64,000 bases of DNA from Endomychus coccineus (lineage: Eukaryota; Arthropoda; Insecta; Coleoptera; Endomychidae). How positions within the stretch are numbered: position 1 is the first letter of the stretch; each line of letters begins with the position of its first letter. Both the position numbers and the translations under genes were made by a program. Shown piece by piece: positions 12,788 through 23,620 of the stretch. The stretch spans positions 258,293,736-258,357,735 of the forward strand of contig OY294067.1 in assembly GCA_958510875.1 (NCBI GenBank). Reading direction: 5' to 3'. The notes beneath the pieces are model-generated. The model did no database searches, was not told where the DNA came from, and saw nothing but the letters and a program-made list of their open reading frames with translations.

Positions 12788-13330
12788 ATCACCCTTATCC
12801 ACTAAAAATATCATTAAAGTACTCAGGACTTTTTCGGTTACCAAGTAGCCATCATCTGAGTAAACTAAATTAGAAATCGAAATATGCCTGTTTAAATACT
12901 ATTTGAGGATAATAGTGTAAACAATGGGTTACCCTCAACTGGAGATAAATCGGAATTCAATGAATTGCTTTTTCGTTTATACATTTCCATCCCTTCTAAA
13001 TTACCTAGATATTTGTCTGTACTGTTTCAAAAGTGATAAGATTTCTTGAGAAATGGTGTGACCTGTATTCAGAATATGTTTGGCTACCGCTGATTTTCCA
13101 CCATTATTTTTTTCTATATTTGCGAAATGTTCCTTCTAGTTTGACCCACATAGTATTTTGAACACGACTCGCTATTGATTTTGTAAATCCCGGATTTATC
13201 GAAATCGGAAACGATTTATAGTAATTTATGTTTCAAGTGAAATAATTTTGCTCCATACATAAAGATGTAGAAGAATCACGTATTCTGTGCAGTTTCTATC
13301 GAGGATACATATTCTACTACACCATTTAAA
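12788..13330 (-). pseudogene. Penelope-like element: 3' UTR, GIY-YIG endonuclease, RT scrap
   Basis: Reading the minus strand from 13,330 downwards: a short reverse transcriptase piece (VEYVSSIETAQNT), a deletion, then SGIYKINSESCSKYYVGQTRRN, which is a clear GIY...YVG endonuclease signature. After a frameshift come GKSAVAKHILNTGHTISQ and LSLLKQYRQISR, the end of the protein. From about 12,960 to 12,788 lies the 3' UTR shared with 15,180-15,412 and 39,815-39,870. Compared with the copy at 20.2-21.1 kb, the RT core and thumb have been lost. Confidence 0.85.
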
Positions 13331-13890
13331 TATAAAATACATCCGTTTAATAGTCAGGTTCATAGATTGTTGAACGTCCCAATGAACCAGCAAAATTATA
13401 ACAAAGAAGTTGGGAAACTCCAGCAAATTGCGTTGGACAATGGTTACCACAAATCTTTGATCAATAATTCAATTTCTAAACAAAATAGGAAATTAGAACA
13501 TAGCCAACTTATAAGAATGGAGCCATTACCATCAAATACTTCAATAAAATTTGAAAGTTTTACTTATCATTCTTCAGTAATTAATAAATTTCATAGTTTG
13601 TTTCCAAAATTTGCAATACAACCAGTTCATAGATGTGAGAACAAGCTAAGACATTGTTTAGACAACACCTTTGAATAAGTTTCCGATTTCGACAAAATCA
13701 ATTGTGAGTCGTGTTCAAAATGCTAAGTGAGTTAAACTAGAAGGAAAATTTAAACCTGTTATAAGGAACATTTTGTCCATATAAAAAAAATAATGGTGAA
13801 AAATCAGCGGTAGCCACATATGTTGAAAACAGGTTACACCATTCGTCAATAAAGTTCATCACTTTTAAATCACAGTGTAAGGGTACAAAT
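13325..13890 (+). pseudogene. Penelope-like element: RT thumb, linker and endonuclease
   Basis: A + strand copy joined head-to-head to the minus-strand fragment ending at 13,330. It starts in the thumb region (KIHPFNSQVHRLLNVPMN), continues open for about 100 codons (NQQNYNKEVGKLQQIALDNG, HSLFPKFAIQPVHRCENKL) to a stop at 13,678, then the endonuclease DKINCESCSKC with stops and a missing GIY strand. From 13,800 the TIRQ..SSLL remnant corresponds to the C-terminus. The intact stretch is the best preserved Penelope coding piece in the window. Confidence 0.85.
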
Positions 13891-14640
13891 TACTCTTACT
13901 TATGGATAAACTTTAAGTTCTATTTTATCGCTTGGTTGCCGACAGCTACAGTGAAGACGGTTGTGAGTTATATTTTGGATGTTAAAATTTGGGCACCAGA
14001 GTATTTTAATCAACCAACAAATTATGCTACTGATCTAGGGGATGCAAACACTCAAAAGTCCCCAGGTTAAATTACCCTGGAAGTATACAAAAAATGATAG
14101 ACTGTACTCAGAAAGATTGAAATTTACTGGTAATCGAAATAATTATTGTTGTTACAGTTTATCACAGAGCTTAATATTAATGAGTTATGAAGTGTATGAA
14201 ATTGAAGTATGAATGAAGTTAAATTTCTTAAATTACAGTGAATAACAGTTGAATTTACATATATATAAATATTCAAATGATTGTTTCAAAACGTTACATA
14301 ACCAAAATTGGGTATCCTGACCTGGTAATTGCTGGGTAAGAGGTTATACTTGTTCGACTGTGGATTGGTACTTCCTACTTGATGTATGGATCTCTGCTAC
14401 CGTTCTAATACAGTTTCCACGATTGTACATCACAAGTCAATATGCAACTTCTAAATCAATTTTCCACAGCAGATTCAACCAACCTCAGAACTTCGTACCT
14501 TTGTTGAATTTTTCCACAACATAAACAAAAAAACCCTGAAATCACGAAATGTTCAAACCTCTATTGCTCTATTGTCCTCAGAAGACAGACATGAACAGAA
14601 AACATAACGATTGTTGAACAAATTAGGACTAACCTACGTC
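13891..14640. other. no recognisable gene
   Basis: AT-rich. No element or gene recognised. Confidence 0.4.
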
Positions 14641-15130
14641 CTGTCAGATATCACCTGGGAAGGAAAATTAATTCTTGAAGTTAGTGAGTAAATCAAATGG
14701 AATTACAAAGATATTTACCTCCATCACGATAGGGTTTTTACTTTTCCTTTCAATCAAACGACTTTACTTCTTGTCCAAAACCAGTCACGTTAAAACTAAG
14801 TTTTAATCCCCTAAGGTGCATTAATTACACAAATAATTCCAATAATTTCAATCCAAATTGGTAATTCATGCCTTTGCTTTCAACGGAAGAATATTCCCAC
14901 AATTTGGTTCCAAACATAAGCTTGGTATCACCTCCCTGTTGAAATAACCTAGAAACACGACTTCCCACTTGAACGATTTGACCAGAAGTAACGCCATTTT
15001 CTCGCCTTTTCCGGTGCTTCGATGTCTCACAGAACAACCTCGAAATAAAAGCGGCAACTACAGAGTCTGACACTGAACAACCATGACTCGTAGAATATAC
15101 GGTCTAGCATAGCTGACGTCACAGGAGTTA
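14640..15130 (-). other. possible 5' end of a minus-strand transcript, with short intron
   Basis: Reading the minus strand: a TGACGTCA palindrome (CRE/ATF-type site, 15,114-15,121), then a GC-richer block with two overlapping frames (82 codons from 15,073; 63 codons from 15,057), then a GGAG|GTAAAT donor and a TTTTCCTTCCCAG acceptor enclosing a 64 bp intron (14,655-14,718), a size common in insects. Neither peptide resembles a known family. It could be the first exon of an unannotated gene, a non-coding RNA or part of a mobile element. This is inferred from sequence features alone. Confidence 0.25.
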
Positions 15131-15179
15131 ACCGATTGTAGTACAGCGGCCATTTCTAAGCCGTTAAGTGGAATTTACA

Positions 15180-15412
15180 CATTACAACAGTACAAACAAA
15201 TATCTAGGTAATTTAGAAAGGATCGAAATATATTAACGAAAAAACAATTTATTAAATTCCGATTTATCTCCAGCTGAGAGTAGAGCTCATTGTTCACATT
15301 TTTATCTCCAAATAGTATTTATACAGGCACATTTTGATATATAATTTAGTTTATTCTGATAATCGCTGCTTGGTAGCCGGAAGATCCTCAGTACTTCAAT
15401 AGTAATAACTGA
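15180..15412 (+). mobile_element. Penelope-like element 3' fragment
   Basis: Reads acagtacaaacaaatatcta then, 45 bases on, ccgatttatctcc and the 3' UTR block ending near cctcagtacttc. This is the same order as the reverse complement of 13,000-12,800. Only the last codons (LKQYKQIS type) and the 3' UTR remain. Confidence 0.75.
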
Positions 15413-16420
15413 GCCCATAGATAATAACGTGTCGATGATTATGTTCAGTTCCACTTAAAACAATATAAAATATAACATTGTTAGATTTCTGACAAAGGAA
15501 CATAATAATACTCATACCTACACTATTCTTCCAAAATTGAACTGAAGATGAATGTACGTGAATAATTGATCTATGGAAGGGGATATAATCGCATATGTTC
15601 ATCAATGGTATACTATCCTTTCAGAGGTTCCCATAGATATAGGGATTCCACTCATGGTTCAGGTTTTACCGTTATTCTTATGTTAAATAATGTATGTTAT
15701 CTGAATAATCTGAACGATGATTTTTTGGTCTGAAAATGTTCAACTTTATGTCGCTACCGACACTTTCCGTTATGAGAATAGTATTGAATGGTTCATACCA
15801 ACCGTCTTCACATCTCTTTACATTTGTCATTTACACTATACATGACATTCAACCAGCTCTTGGAATATGTCTATTTGGATTTGGTTGGGACTGAAGCGTG
15901 GAGAACCATCGAGATCTTGATTGTGAACTTCTAAGATTACGATACTTGGTGGTTTCTCAAATTGGTTTGAGAATAGCCTTTTGATAACCAATTGAGTCTT
16001 CAGGATCGTTCGGTATAATTGGGGATACGAACGTCAGCTCAGAAGTAATGAGATTGCAGTCGATGACGAATTACACACATAGTTTATAAAAATGATGTAT
16101 GTTCAATGGCACTACATGATATATGTATGATGGGTTTGACAACATGTGAATGATATCGAAGTTATATTTCAATCAAATACACTCCTTGACTATCACTTTA
16201 ATTCTAATATCTAATAATAATTATAGTATACTAATCTATTATCATTTAGTCTATACTATTATTCCAAGAACATCCCTTTTTTGATGTGTTGTTCTAGTTA
16301 TAGAATAGAGCAATATTTTCCATACGTAACTCATAATACATGCATCATATGTTAATATACAAATATTGCTATTGATGGGTTGACCTTGATATTTCAGCGT
16401 TATACAATATGTACACATTA
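15413..16420. other. no recognisable gene
   Basis: AT-rich non-coding sequence up to the Tc1/mariner-like element. Confidence 0.45.
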
Positions 16421-16422
16421 TA

Positions 16423-17220
16423 CAGGGTGAGGCAAAAATATGTTAACATTAAATGGGTGCTTAATCAATTCAAATTACAAGGCAGAAATTTGCTTACAGG
16501 GTTTCACTTTGGCAGTCATCCTTCTCAATACACTTATGGTGTCTGTCCATTATTGTACGTAAGACCCTCTGGGCCACTTGAGCAGGAATTCCAGCGATGA
16601 CGTGAGTGATGCGGTGTTTTAGGTAGTCCAAGTTGCCAGGTTTGCTGGCATAGACCCGGTCCTTGATCATCCCCACACAGCTAAAAATCGCATGGTTCAG
16701 GTCGGGTGAACGTGCTGGCCATGGGAGAGGATCACCAATTCAGCGATTACCGAACGTGTAGTTCAGGTAATCTCGAAACATCAGACTGTAATGGGCAAGG
16801 TATGACTTCCTTCCTGAATCACGATGCAAAATTCCAACTAGTGACCTTTGCGAAATGTTAGTTTCTCGAGAAAGTCTGCGCGCGGACTTGTTTGGGCTGC
16901 CTACCATCGCTTCTTGGACGAGGATGATATTCTCTTCAGTTCGGACAGATCTCTTCCTATCACTGTTTCCCTTGCAATCGTTTTGAATGGACCCGGTTCG
17001 GAGAAACTTCTCGTAGATCCTACTGATTGTCAGGCGCGATGGTGCATCCTCTCCGGTCCAGGACTTGCATTTTTCTTGTACGATGCTTGGGGACTGGAAG
17101 ATCTCCATCCACGCAGCTATCTTCCTTCGTACCTCAATGGAATATCAGAACGCCGTGATTTAATTTGTGAAAAAAACTTTAGTCTCCCATACAGTGTTAA
17201 CATCTTTTTGCATCACCCTG
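16423..17220 (-). mobile_element. Tc1/mariner-like element, internally deleted, both ends present
   Basis: Starts cagggtgaggcaaaaatatg and ends, reverse-complemented, cagggtgatgcaaaaagatg; the two ends differ at 2 of the first 26 bases. TA dinucleotides flank both sides (16,421-16,422 and 17,221-17,222), the target duplication of the IS630/Tc1/mariner superfamily. At 798 bp it is too short for a full transposase plus UTRs, and the coding part inside shows a central deletion. Confidence 0.85.
16494..17145 (-). pseudogene. Tc1/mariner-like transposase, central catalytic part deleted
   Basis: The N-terminal part (VRRKIAAWMEIFQSPS, SRLTISRIYEKFLRTGSI, NKSARRLSRETNISQRSL) is a double helix-turn-helix DNA-binding domain like those of Tc1/mariner-type transposases. 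At about 16,740 it hits a stop and then jumps to PLPWPARSPDLN, the last catalytic block of the family, and the C-terminus (DYLKHRITHVIAGIPAQV, RVLRTIMDRHHKC). The region with the first two catalytic aspartates is missing, about 200 residues by comparison with the family. It cannot be active. Confidence 0.85.
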
Positions 17221-17640
17221 TACATCCTCGCTATGTTGATCAATGAAAATAAATTGTTTCAATATACTTAATAATTTTGTGAATCAGGTAAATGTGTATA
17301 CGCATTCATAATCTACAACTTCCTGTGAATAAGAGACAATTGGACGTTTTCCCGTATGTCAATGCGATTAACAAAATGCTACATATTCCAATATCATACG
17401 TATGCGCTCATTATATCTTAGGTACTACATATTCTCATTGACCCCAATAACGGAACAGTATCTCAATAGGTTAAAATGTCGATTCAGAGTGGATGCTTGA
17501 GTGTGGCTTTGTTGAACATGTGCTTACATTTGTAAGAGAATATGGCAGACATTTGGTTCGATTTAAGAACGTTTCTTTGGCGATATGTAGTTAGCTGGCA
17601 CAGTGCCCAGTTCAGGAACTATACCGTCTTATCATTCATC
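17221..17640. other. no recognisable gene
   Basis: AT-rich non-coding sequence following the mariner-like element. Confidence 0.4.
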
Positions 17641-18078
17641 TTAGGAGATAAAGAATCTACGATGGTCTGTTTGTGGAAATTCCGTTCCTTTATCTTGACT
17701 GTTATAGCTCATATTTCCTAGCTTCCCGAAACAACATGTACAGATGCTTGGATTAGCCGACCAAAGTTTACGAATCTGAAAATACATGTTCCTTGAATAA
17801 AAGAGAGTTTTCCATATTTCCGAGTTCATGTTATGATGACGTCTTCTTGAAGAGAATAAAAGTGATACGGAAACGAGGTTAACAACAGTTTGAAAGTAAT
17901 TCGAAACTATGACTTCTTGGATTGGATGAAAATGCAATAAATAACAATGTTGAGCATAATTTATTAACTCTGGTGCCGTTATATAGATATTATATGAGAG
18001 ATAATTCAGAAAAATGCCCTGAAAATGCAAGAAAAAATCTTCGTGGTTCAAAGTTGGGAACAAAATGGAAACTTCCAA
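17641..18078 (-). other. unrecognised 145-codon open frame
   Basis: ATG-initiated minus-strand frame, long for AT-rich DNA of this kind although a window this size could yield one by chance. The peptide has hydrophobic N-terminal stretches (GIFLNYLSYNIYITAPELIN), an SSRRRHH basic patch and four cysteines, but no family motif I know. No splice or promoter context supports it. Probably chance; kept because it is the longest unexplained frame outside mobile elements. Confidence 0.15.
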
Positions 18079-18484
18079 CGATATTTTTAATCCGAAACTG
18101 GAATGCAGGCTGTCATTACCTTCTCACTTGAGTGTTCCAAATTGAATATTCTCCTCCAGTTAATACTAACTGACGCTAGTTTCTAGGTAACAGTATGCCG
18201 AGCATATACCCAACCTGAACGTTTGGTAATTCACCATACTGACTCCAATCAGTCTTAATACATGATGAAACAAGATCAGGCAAACCACAATGATACCACA
18301 TGATGTAGTCAGTTTCTTTTTGGTAGGAAAATCTCACAAAATTCTTTGTCCTTGTGCAGGTGATCGCAAAAGATTTCATTATAAGACATGGGAAGTTCTA
18401 ATCTACACTCGAAGGATTTTTCTACTGAATGAAGCTGTGATCAATTGATCACGTGACTTCACTCAATTTTTGTAGATAAATAGC

Positions 18485-18576
18485 TTTCGGACACTCCTGC
18501 GGATCAAATGTAAATGCTTGTAGGAAGAGAAAATATATTGGAAATGATTTAGAAACCGCTAATGAAAGACGTTAAA
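18485..18576. repeat. dispersed repeat, copy 1
   Basis: tttcggacactcctgcgg followed by tcaaatgtaaatgcttgtag and aaatgatttagaaaccgc, repeated at 29,535-29,624 in the same orientation with about 80 percent identity. A third partial copy of the first 35 bases lies at 29,849-29,883. It abuts the mariner relic here but not at 29.5 kb. Confidence 0.7.
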
Positions 18577-18579
18577 CTA

Positions 18580-19115
18580 GGTCGGTGGGTATGCTTCGCA
18601 TGCAGCGATGACCTCATCGTTGGAGCCAAATCTCTTTCCGTCGAGCCATTTCTTCAAGTTTAAAAATAGATAAAAATCGCGGCGGACCAAAAGTGGAGAA
18701 TATGGTGGATCACGAACCAATTCGTAGAGCAATTAATGCAATTTTGCCATTGCTACTGCGAACCTGTGCGCCGATGCGTTGTCCTGGTGGAAGGGCACTT
18801 CTTTCTTTGCCAAATGCGGGCGCCGAATTGATCAAACAGCTCTGCATAATATAAGCCGGTGATCGTTTTCAAGGTAATCGATATGGATGATACCGTGTGC
18901 ATCCCAAAAAACTATTGCCATGACTTTGTTGTCCGATAACCCCACTTTTTCAGCTTCCATTCGCCATGACAAGTTCACTGTTCCGACAGTTCTTTGGTTT
19001 CTGGTGTGTTGTGATGAATTCATATTCCGTCCACGGTCACGAAACGCCGCAAAAAGTTTTATCGAGCTTGATCATTGCCAAATACTTCTTTGAAGTTGCC
19101 AGGCGGTCGCGCTTG
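18580..19115 (-). pseudogene. mariner transposase relic
   Basis: Minus-strand mariner transposase from about the first catalytic region to near the C-terminus. Recognisable pieces are RNMNSSQHTRNQRTVGT (VDETWIHYYTPETKEQ region), AEKVGLSDNKVMAIVFWDAHG, IIHIDYLEN, a FHQDNASAHR-like block in another frame, and LKKWLDGKRFGSNDEVIAAC. At least three frameshifts separate them. The catalytic Asp of the first block is lost and the PPYSPDLAPSD-type third block is degraded. No terminal repeats seen. Confidence 0.85.
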
Positions 19116-19503
19116 TTGTCAACAGAGAGCTGACAGATAGCTTTATCATATTCAAAAACTTATATGAGATATCAGTCTGAAAATTTCAATGCATTCTAGT
19201 TAAAGATGGTACATCACAAATGTCACAAGGAATTTTTCATTGTGGCGCCATCTGTTTTATTTTTAAGGGACTTTTTACCTTTCTCTTGTATATTCCTGAC
19301 CACCCGGAGAGCCCGCACAGCAGTCTTTCTTGTTGCTTGAGCTCGATTCCAATAGGTAGAAACCAACAACGTACACCGTAAAAATATTTCTGTGTAATTT
19401 TACAAACAACCTTGGTGGCCTTTCTGTGACAGAAATATGTAATGGTCTTTACATGAATATATGTAATGATTCAAACAAAAATATGTAATAGCTTCCATAA
19501 CAT
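19116..19503. other. unassigned, may include mariner 5' UTR
   Basis: No frame or named repeat. Contains a short direct duplication of atatgtaatg-like units at 19,435-19,490. Confidence 0.35.
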
Positions 19504-20212
19504 TATTTATTTATTTAATCTTACACTGATCAACAGGTATAAACCCAATTGAAGATCAGGACAATGCATAAGAAAATATGTAAATTAACAATTATTATCT
19601 AAACTAAATCTAAATAACCTAAACTATACTCTAGTCTGAGAGGAGACAAAATCAAAAAGAAAAAGAAAAAGTAGCCAAAAATATCTAACACAGCAATGAA
19701 CAAAGAGTAAAAAAGATACAAAGAGCTGAAAAAGTATGAATATAGTTTCATCGCAGTAGGCGAGCAATCTGTTTTAAGCTAGAATTGAAAATATCGTATT
19801 TAGTACGAGTGTCATTGGTGTTATAGGCATGGCACATGCAGAATAATGGAGATAATTTAGGTAACTTAGTACGAGGAGTTTGGAGGTAGAAAGTATTTAC
19901 AGACCGTGAGTTCAGTCGAGGAACTAGGAAATTGACTCTTTCCAGCAGCATGGGGCAGTCAATTAGGTTATTGAGCAACTTGTACAGACTGGCCTGGAGT
20001 ACATAATTATTTCTACGAGAAAAGGATGACATATTGAATCTATCTAACAGGAAAGAATTGGGAATGCCCCTGATATGATAAAAACCGTCTATCCTGGAGG
20101 ACAGGTATTTCAAAAAGCGGCGCTGAACAGATTCCAGGGCATCTCTATGAATGGCATAACCAGGAAACCAAATCACAGATTCATACTCAAGCCGCGATCG
20201 CACAAACCTCAA
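19504..20212 (-). pseudogene. jockey/CR1-like LINE, reverse transcriptase C-terminus and 3' tail
   Basis: An open minus-strand frame of 154 codons: FVRSRLEYESVIWFPGY, HRDALESVQRRFLKYL, RGIPNSFLLDRFNMSS, LYKLLNNLIDCPMLLERVNF, NTFYLQTPRTKLPKLSPL. This is the conserved thumb/C-terminal region of insect jockey/CR1-like LINE reverse transcriptases (LEYASVVWSPHY...ESVQRRFLRY type). The frame stays open to a stop near 19,748, so this is a fairly recent 5'-truncated copy. The 3' UTR ends in a taaataaataaata-type tail at 19,504-19,517 (minus strand), typical of jockey-like insertions. It directly abuts the Penelope fragment at 20,207. Confidence 0.9.
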
Positions 20213-21062
20213 CTGGAGATAAATCGGAATTTAATTAATTGCTTTTTTGTTTATATATTTTTTTCCCTTCTAAATTACCTAGATATTTGTCTGTACTGTT
20301 TTAGTAGTGATAAGCTTTCTTGAGAAATGGTGTGACCTGTATTCAAAATAAGGTTGACTGCCGCTGATTTTTCACCATTATTTTTTTCTATAGCGGCAAA
20401 ATATTCCTTCTAGTTTGACCCACATAGCATTTTGAACATGACTCACAATTGATTTTGTAAATCCCGAATTTGTCGAAATTGGAAACGTTGATAAAGTGTT
20501 GCCTAAACGTTGTTTTAGCTTAGTTCTTACATCTATAAACTGGTTGTATTGCAAATTTGGAAAACAAACTATGGAACTAGACTATTGAACGGAGCTATTT
20601 TATATGGTGTAGCTGAATTCGCCGGGGTATACCTATTTATTGGAGTGGGATTTCTTTATATGTCGAAATTCAAGTGATGATATCCTTTATAATATTAATA
20701 TCAAGGAAAGGAAGCTGATTATCTGTTTCTATTTCGACAGGTAATCTCAGTGAATCAAATTGGCTATCGAGCGTGTTCAAAAAGCCATGTAGATAGAAAT
20801 CTTCACTTGTAATCGCAAAAATGTCATCAACATATCTATACCCAACTTTTGGAAACTGATTCAATTTTGATTTTAAGGAAGTTACAAGTTCGCTTAGAAA
20901 AATATTGGCCAAAAAAGGCGAGAGTGGATTGCCCATTGCACAACCGCTTGCTTGTCTAAAGTAATTTTTGTTAAAAGTGAAATAATTTTGCTCCATACAT
21001 AAAGATATAAAAGGATCACGTATTCTGTGCAGTTTCTATCAAGGATACATATTCTGCTACAC
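20207..21062 (-). pseudogene. Penelope-like element: reverse transcriptase, thumb and GIY-YIG endonuclease
   Basis: Reading downwards from 21,062: VAEYVSLIETAQNT, then an open frame from 20,996 with FNKNYFRQASGCAMGNPLSP, FLANIFLSELV and the catalytic YRYVDDIFAI, plus NQLPFLDINI. These are the Penelope reverse transcriptase blocks; YVDD holds the two catalytic aspartates. Then a frameshifted thumb (NPTPINRYTPANSATPYKIA), a deletion, LFSKFAIQPVYRCKN, the endonuclease KFGIYKINCESCSKCYVGQT, and NTGHTISQESLSLLKQYRQI. Stops and shifts make it non-functional. It is truncated at the 3' end where the LINE begins. Confidence 0.9.
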
Positions 21063-21190
21063 CATTTAGATATAAAATACATCCGTTTAATAGTCTAGCT
21101 CATAGATTATTGAACGTCCCTTTGAGTTATGAACAACAATTTGAGCGTGTCTCAAATCATTATGCAATGTATTCCATATATAATTATGTA
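21063..21190 (+). pseudogene. Penelope-like element, RT thumb piece, head-to-head with previous
   Basis: Reads PFRYKIHPFNSLAHRLLNVP on the + strand, the same thumb segment that starts the + strand copy at 13,325. The bases on both sides of the junction are nearly the same as at 13,220-13,380, so the two loci share one head-to-head joint. After VPLS the sequence diverges into AT-rich DNA. Confidence 0.75.
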
Positions 21191-23524
21191 AAGTTACATA
21201 TAATTCAAAATATCACATACTCGTGTGTGAAAATACAGTCACTTGATAAAAATTTAAAACTTTACAATGAGTAATGTAAATTTTACATCATTTATCTAAA
21301 ATTACAGTGATAGTCCTGCCATTTTACAATGAAATAAGGAATGCAAAAAATACTAGAATTTAGGTTCGCACATTCTAAATTTGTAAATACAAATGTAACA
21401 TGGTACTCTATTGATGAATCTCTATAAAACTTTACTTAAGGAATTTATATTATTCCTAATCCTCAATTCATTCATTTATTAACAGTGTGGTCATTTAATT
21501 TAGAGAACCATGACACGTTGGAGTTTGATCCCAATCATTGATTAGCCAGAACAAACGTGAAAAATATCATTGTTACTCACCACTTAAGATTTTAACACAA
21601 TGGTAGGTAAGTGGAAGGGGTAAACGCTAATATTAATCAGATAAACTAGTATTCAACAACAACAATAAAATTTTATAATGAAAAATAATAATTGAATGAT
21701 AATGATGATAATAAAAGAATGTCTAGATAATTAAAGATAATGAAAAATTAATATTATAATTAACGTTATTACTGATAAGAATAAAAACTTAGATCAAAAT
21801 CTAAACTCAAATAAAACAAACTTAGATAATCTAAATTAACTAAAAGAGTAAGAAAAATAAGATTATTAAATTGATACCCAACCAGGATGAACCTAGGGCA
21901 TCGAAACTTAATGAAATGATTGGAAGTATTATTGAACTTAACTTGAATAAATTTTGAAAACAACAACTTTGATCAAAAATCTAAAACAACTCTGATTTAG
22001 CGAAATCCACCCTCCTTACCGAAAACACTATCAAGATCAATTAATTGAAATTAAGTGTCACGTGATTTCTCAAGAGACTAATTTGAGCTAGAAAATATAA
22101 CTGAAGGTGATCCCTAGTATTTGTAATGCGTCCTTTTTCTCAAGAACCAATCTACAATTCGGAAAAGGAGCAATAAGATTCCTCTCTTGAGGTCTCATAA
22201 TGTTCTCGGTGGGGATTTCTTAATCTATCTGTTCTTTTGTAAATATCATTAACTGATTTGAATGTACATAATACATCTCCAGATGGTTAACATTAAGATT
22301 TTAAATAAAGCTACCCATTAGTTTCTCATCCTATATTGGTTATTGATCTTGACAGGTTTATGATTTCCTTTACACGAAAACTTTGTGAACTTATTGCAAC
22401 CCTCTTAACCATATCAGCTATGTTATCATATCACTCTGCTTGAAGCGAGTGTGAATTGTCTTATATTTATTTATCTTAGAAATTACTTTACTTTTCTCAA
22501 GCTACACATTTGTTATTGAAAATATCTGGCAACCCCTAGATGTTCTTTACTTTTAGATATTTTAATTGTACATGAAATTTCAATTTTCTAAGTATGATTT
22601 TGTTTTTAAATATTGTACTAAACCCTTATTACACAACTATTATACAAAAATTCTGAGAAACGGGGTGACATTAGTAGAACTCTTAAGATAGATAACGAGA
22701 AATCTGAGATAAAGCTGGATTATAAGTGACTAAAATTAATATGGGTAAATTATTTTCATTTGCAGAAAACAAAAATATGCAGGAAGTTTCAGAAGTCAAA
22801 CTCTAAAAATAGGTGACTAATTACCTTACAAATAAGATCGCAATTTGAAATTATATTTTTATTCATAGTGTTTTTTCAAATATATTGCGAATTTAAGCTA
22901 TTTACATCCTTCATACTATTTGTAACAATTTCCAAAGCAGACTTTGATAAGAATGACTTAGCTTCCAAATTTTGATATAGGTTAACGAATAAATGTTTCG
23001 CTCTTCTCATGAGTTCATCAGTGAGACGAGGATGAGAAGTATTGTAAAATATAATCATTTTGATGAAGAGACACTTAAACTAACATAGTGTCTAAGATTT
23101 CCAGGAATGGTGGCTTCTTACATTACTTTTTCATGAAGTGCAGCTTTCTCACAGGAATCACTACAAATTGTATAATGCAACAATCAGGATGGCGAAGAAG
23201 AGAATCTGAAATAACAACGAAAGTGCTAATCTGGAAACCACAATGAACTCCTAGCCATAACAAATAATTCACTATATTCTAAGCATAAGCTGACCGTTTC
23301 TTCAACTAAAACTCCTACTGAATATCAGTGAACCGATGAGAAACGTACACAAAAGAAAGATATTCCATTAACAAAATACCGAGTGGAAGATAGGTCCGTC
23401 TTTCTCTTCAGTTTCATAGTTTCCTTCACATATTCATGTTACCTTCATTTAATTCAATAAAATATTTGTAGTTCTTGTCCATTGTGGAAAGACTAATAAT
23501 GATTCTATTTTCCATTGGTTACAG
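21191..23524. other. AT-rich stretch before Shab exon
   Basis: Strongly AT-rich, with runs of aat/ata triplets at 21,630-21,780. No gene or element recognised. The end (ttctattttccattggttac then AG at 23,523-23,524) is a good splice acceptor, so at least its 3' part is probably intron and one or more upstream 5' UTR exons should exist elsewhere. Confidence 0.45.
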
Positions 23525-23620
23525 ATCAGGATGAGTCAGAGGATCGGCGGAATCGATGAGAGCGGCGGATGAGGACGGGTGAGCACGGCTAGCAGCGGCG
23601 CAGCTCCCAGCCAGCAGCCC
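23525..23620 (+). other. Shab: Shab 5' UTR part of first recognised exon, with in-frame upstream ATG
   Basis: Follows the acceptor at 23,523-23,524 and is markedly GC-rich. An ATG at 23,531 opens a 13-codon frame (MSQRIGGIDESGG) closed by TGA at 23,570-23,572. That frame is the same as the channel frame, and no further stop lies between the TGA and the ATG at 23,621. Confidence 0.6.

Noticed and set aside
13226..13450. Minus-strand 74-codon frame over the Penelope joint, and the similar frame at 20,894-21,082
   Set aside because: Both are alternative-frame readings of the same Penelope sequence; the real coding frames are identified by RT and thumb motifs.
16848..17246. + strand 132-codon frame in the mariner-like element
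   Set aside because: It is the antisense of the transposase N-terminal domain, which has clear family motifs on the minus strand.
23579..23620. GTG at 23,579 as the Shab start codon
   Set aside because: Nuclear animal genes very rarely start at GTG, and an ATG follows in frame at 23,621 before any conserved residue.
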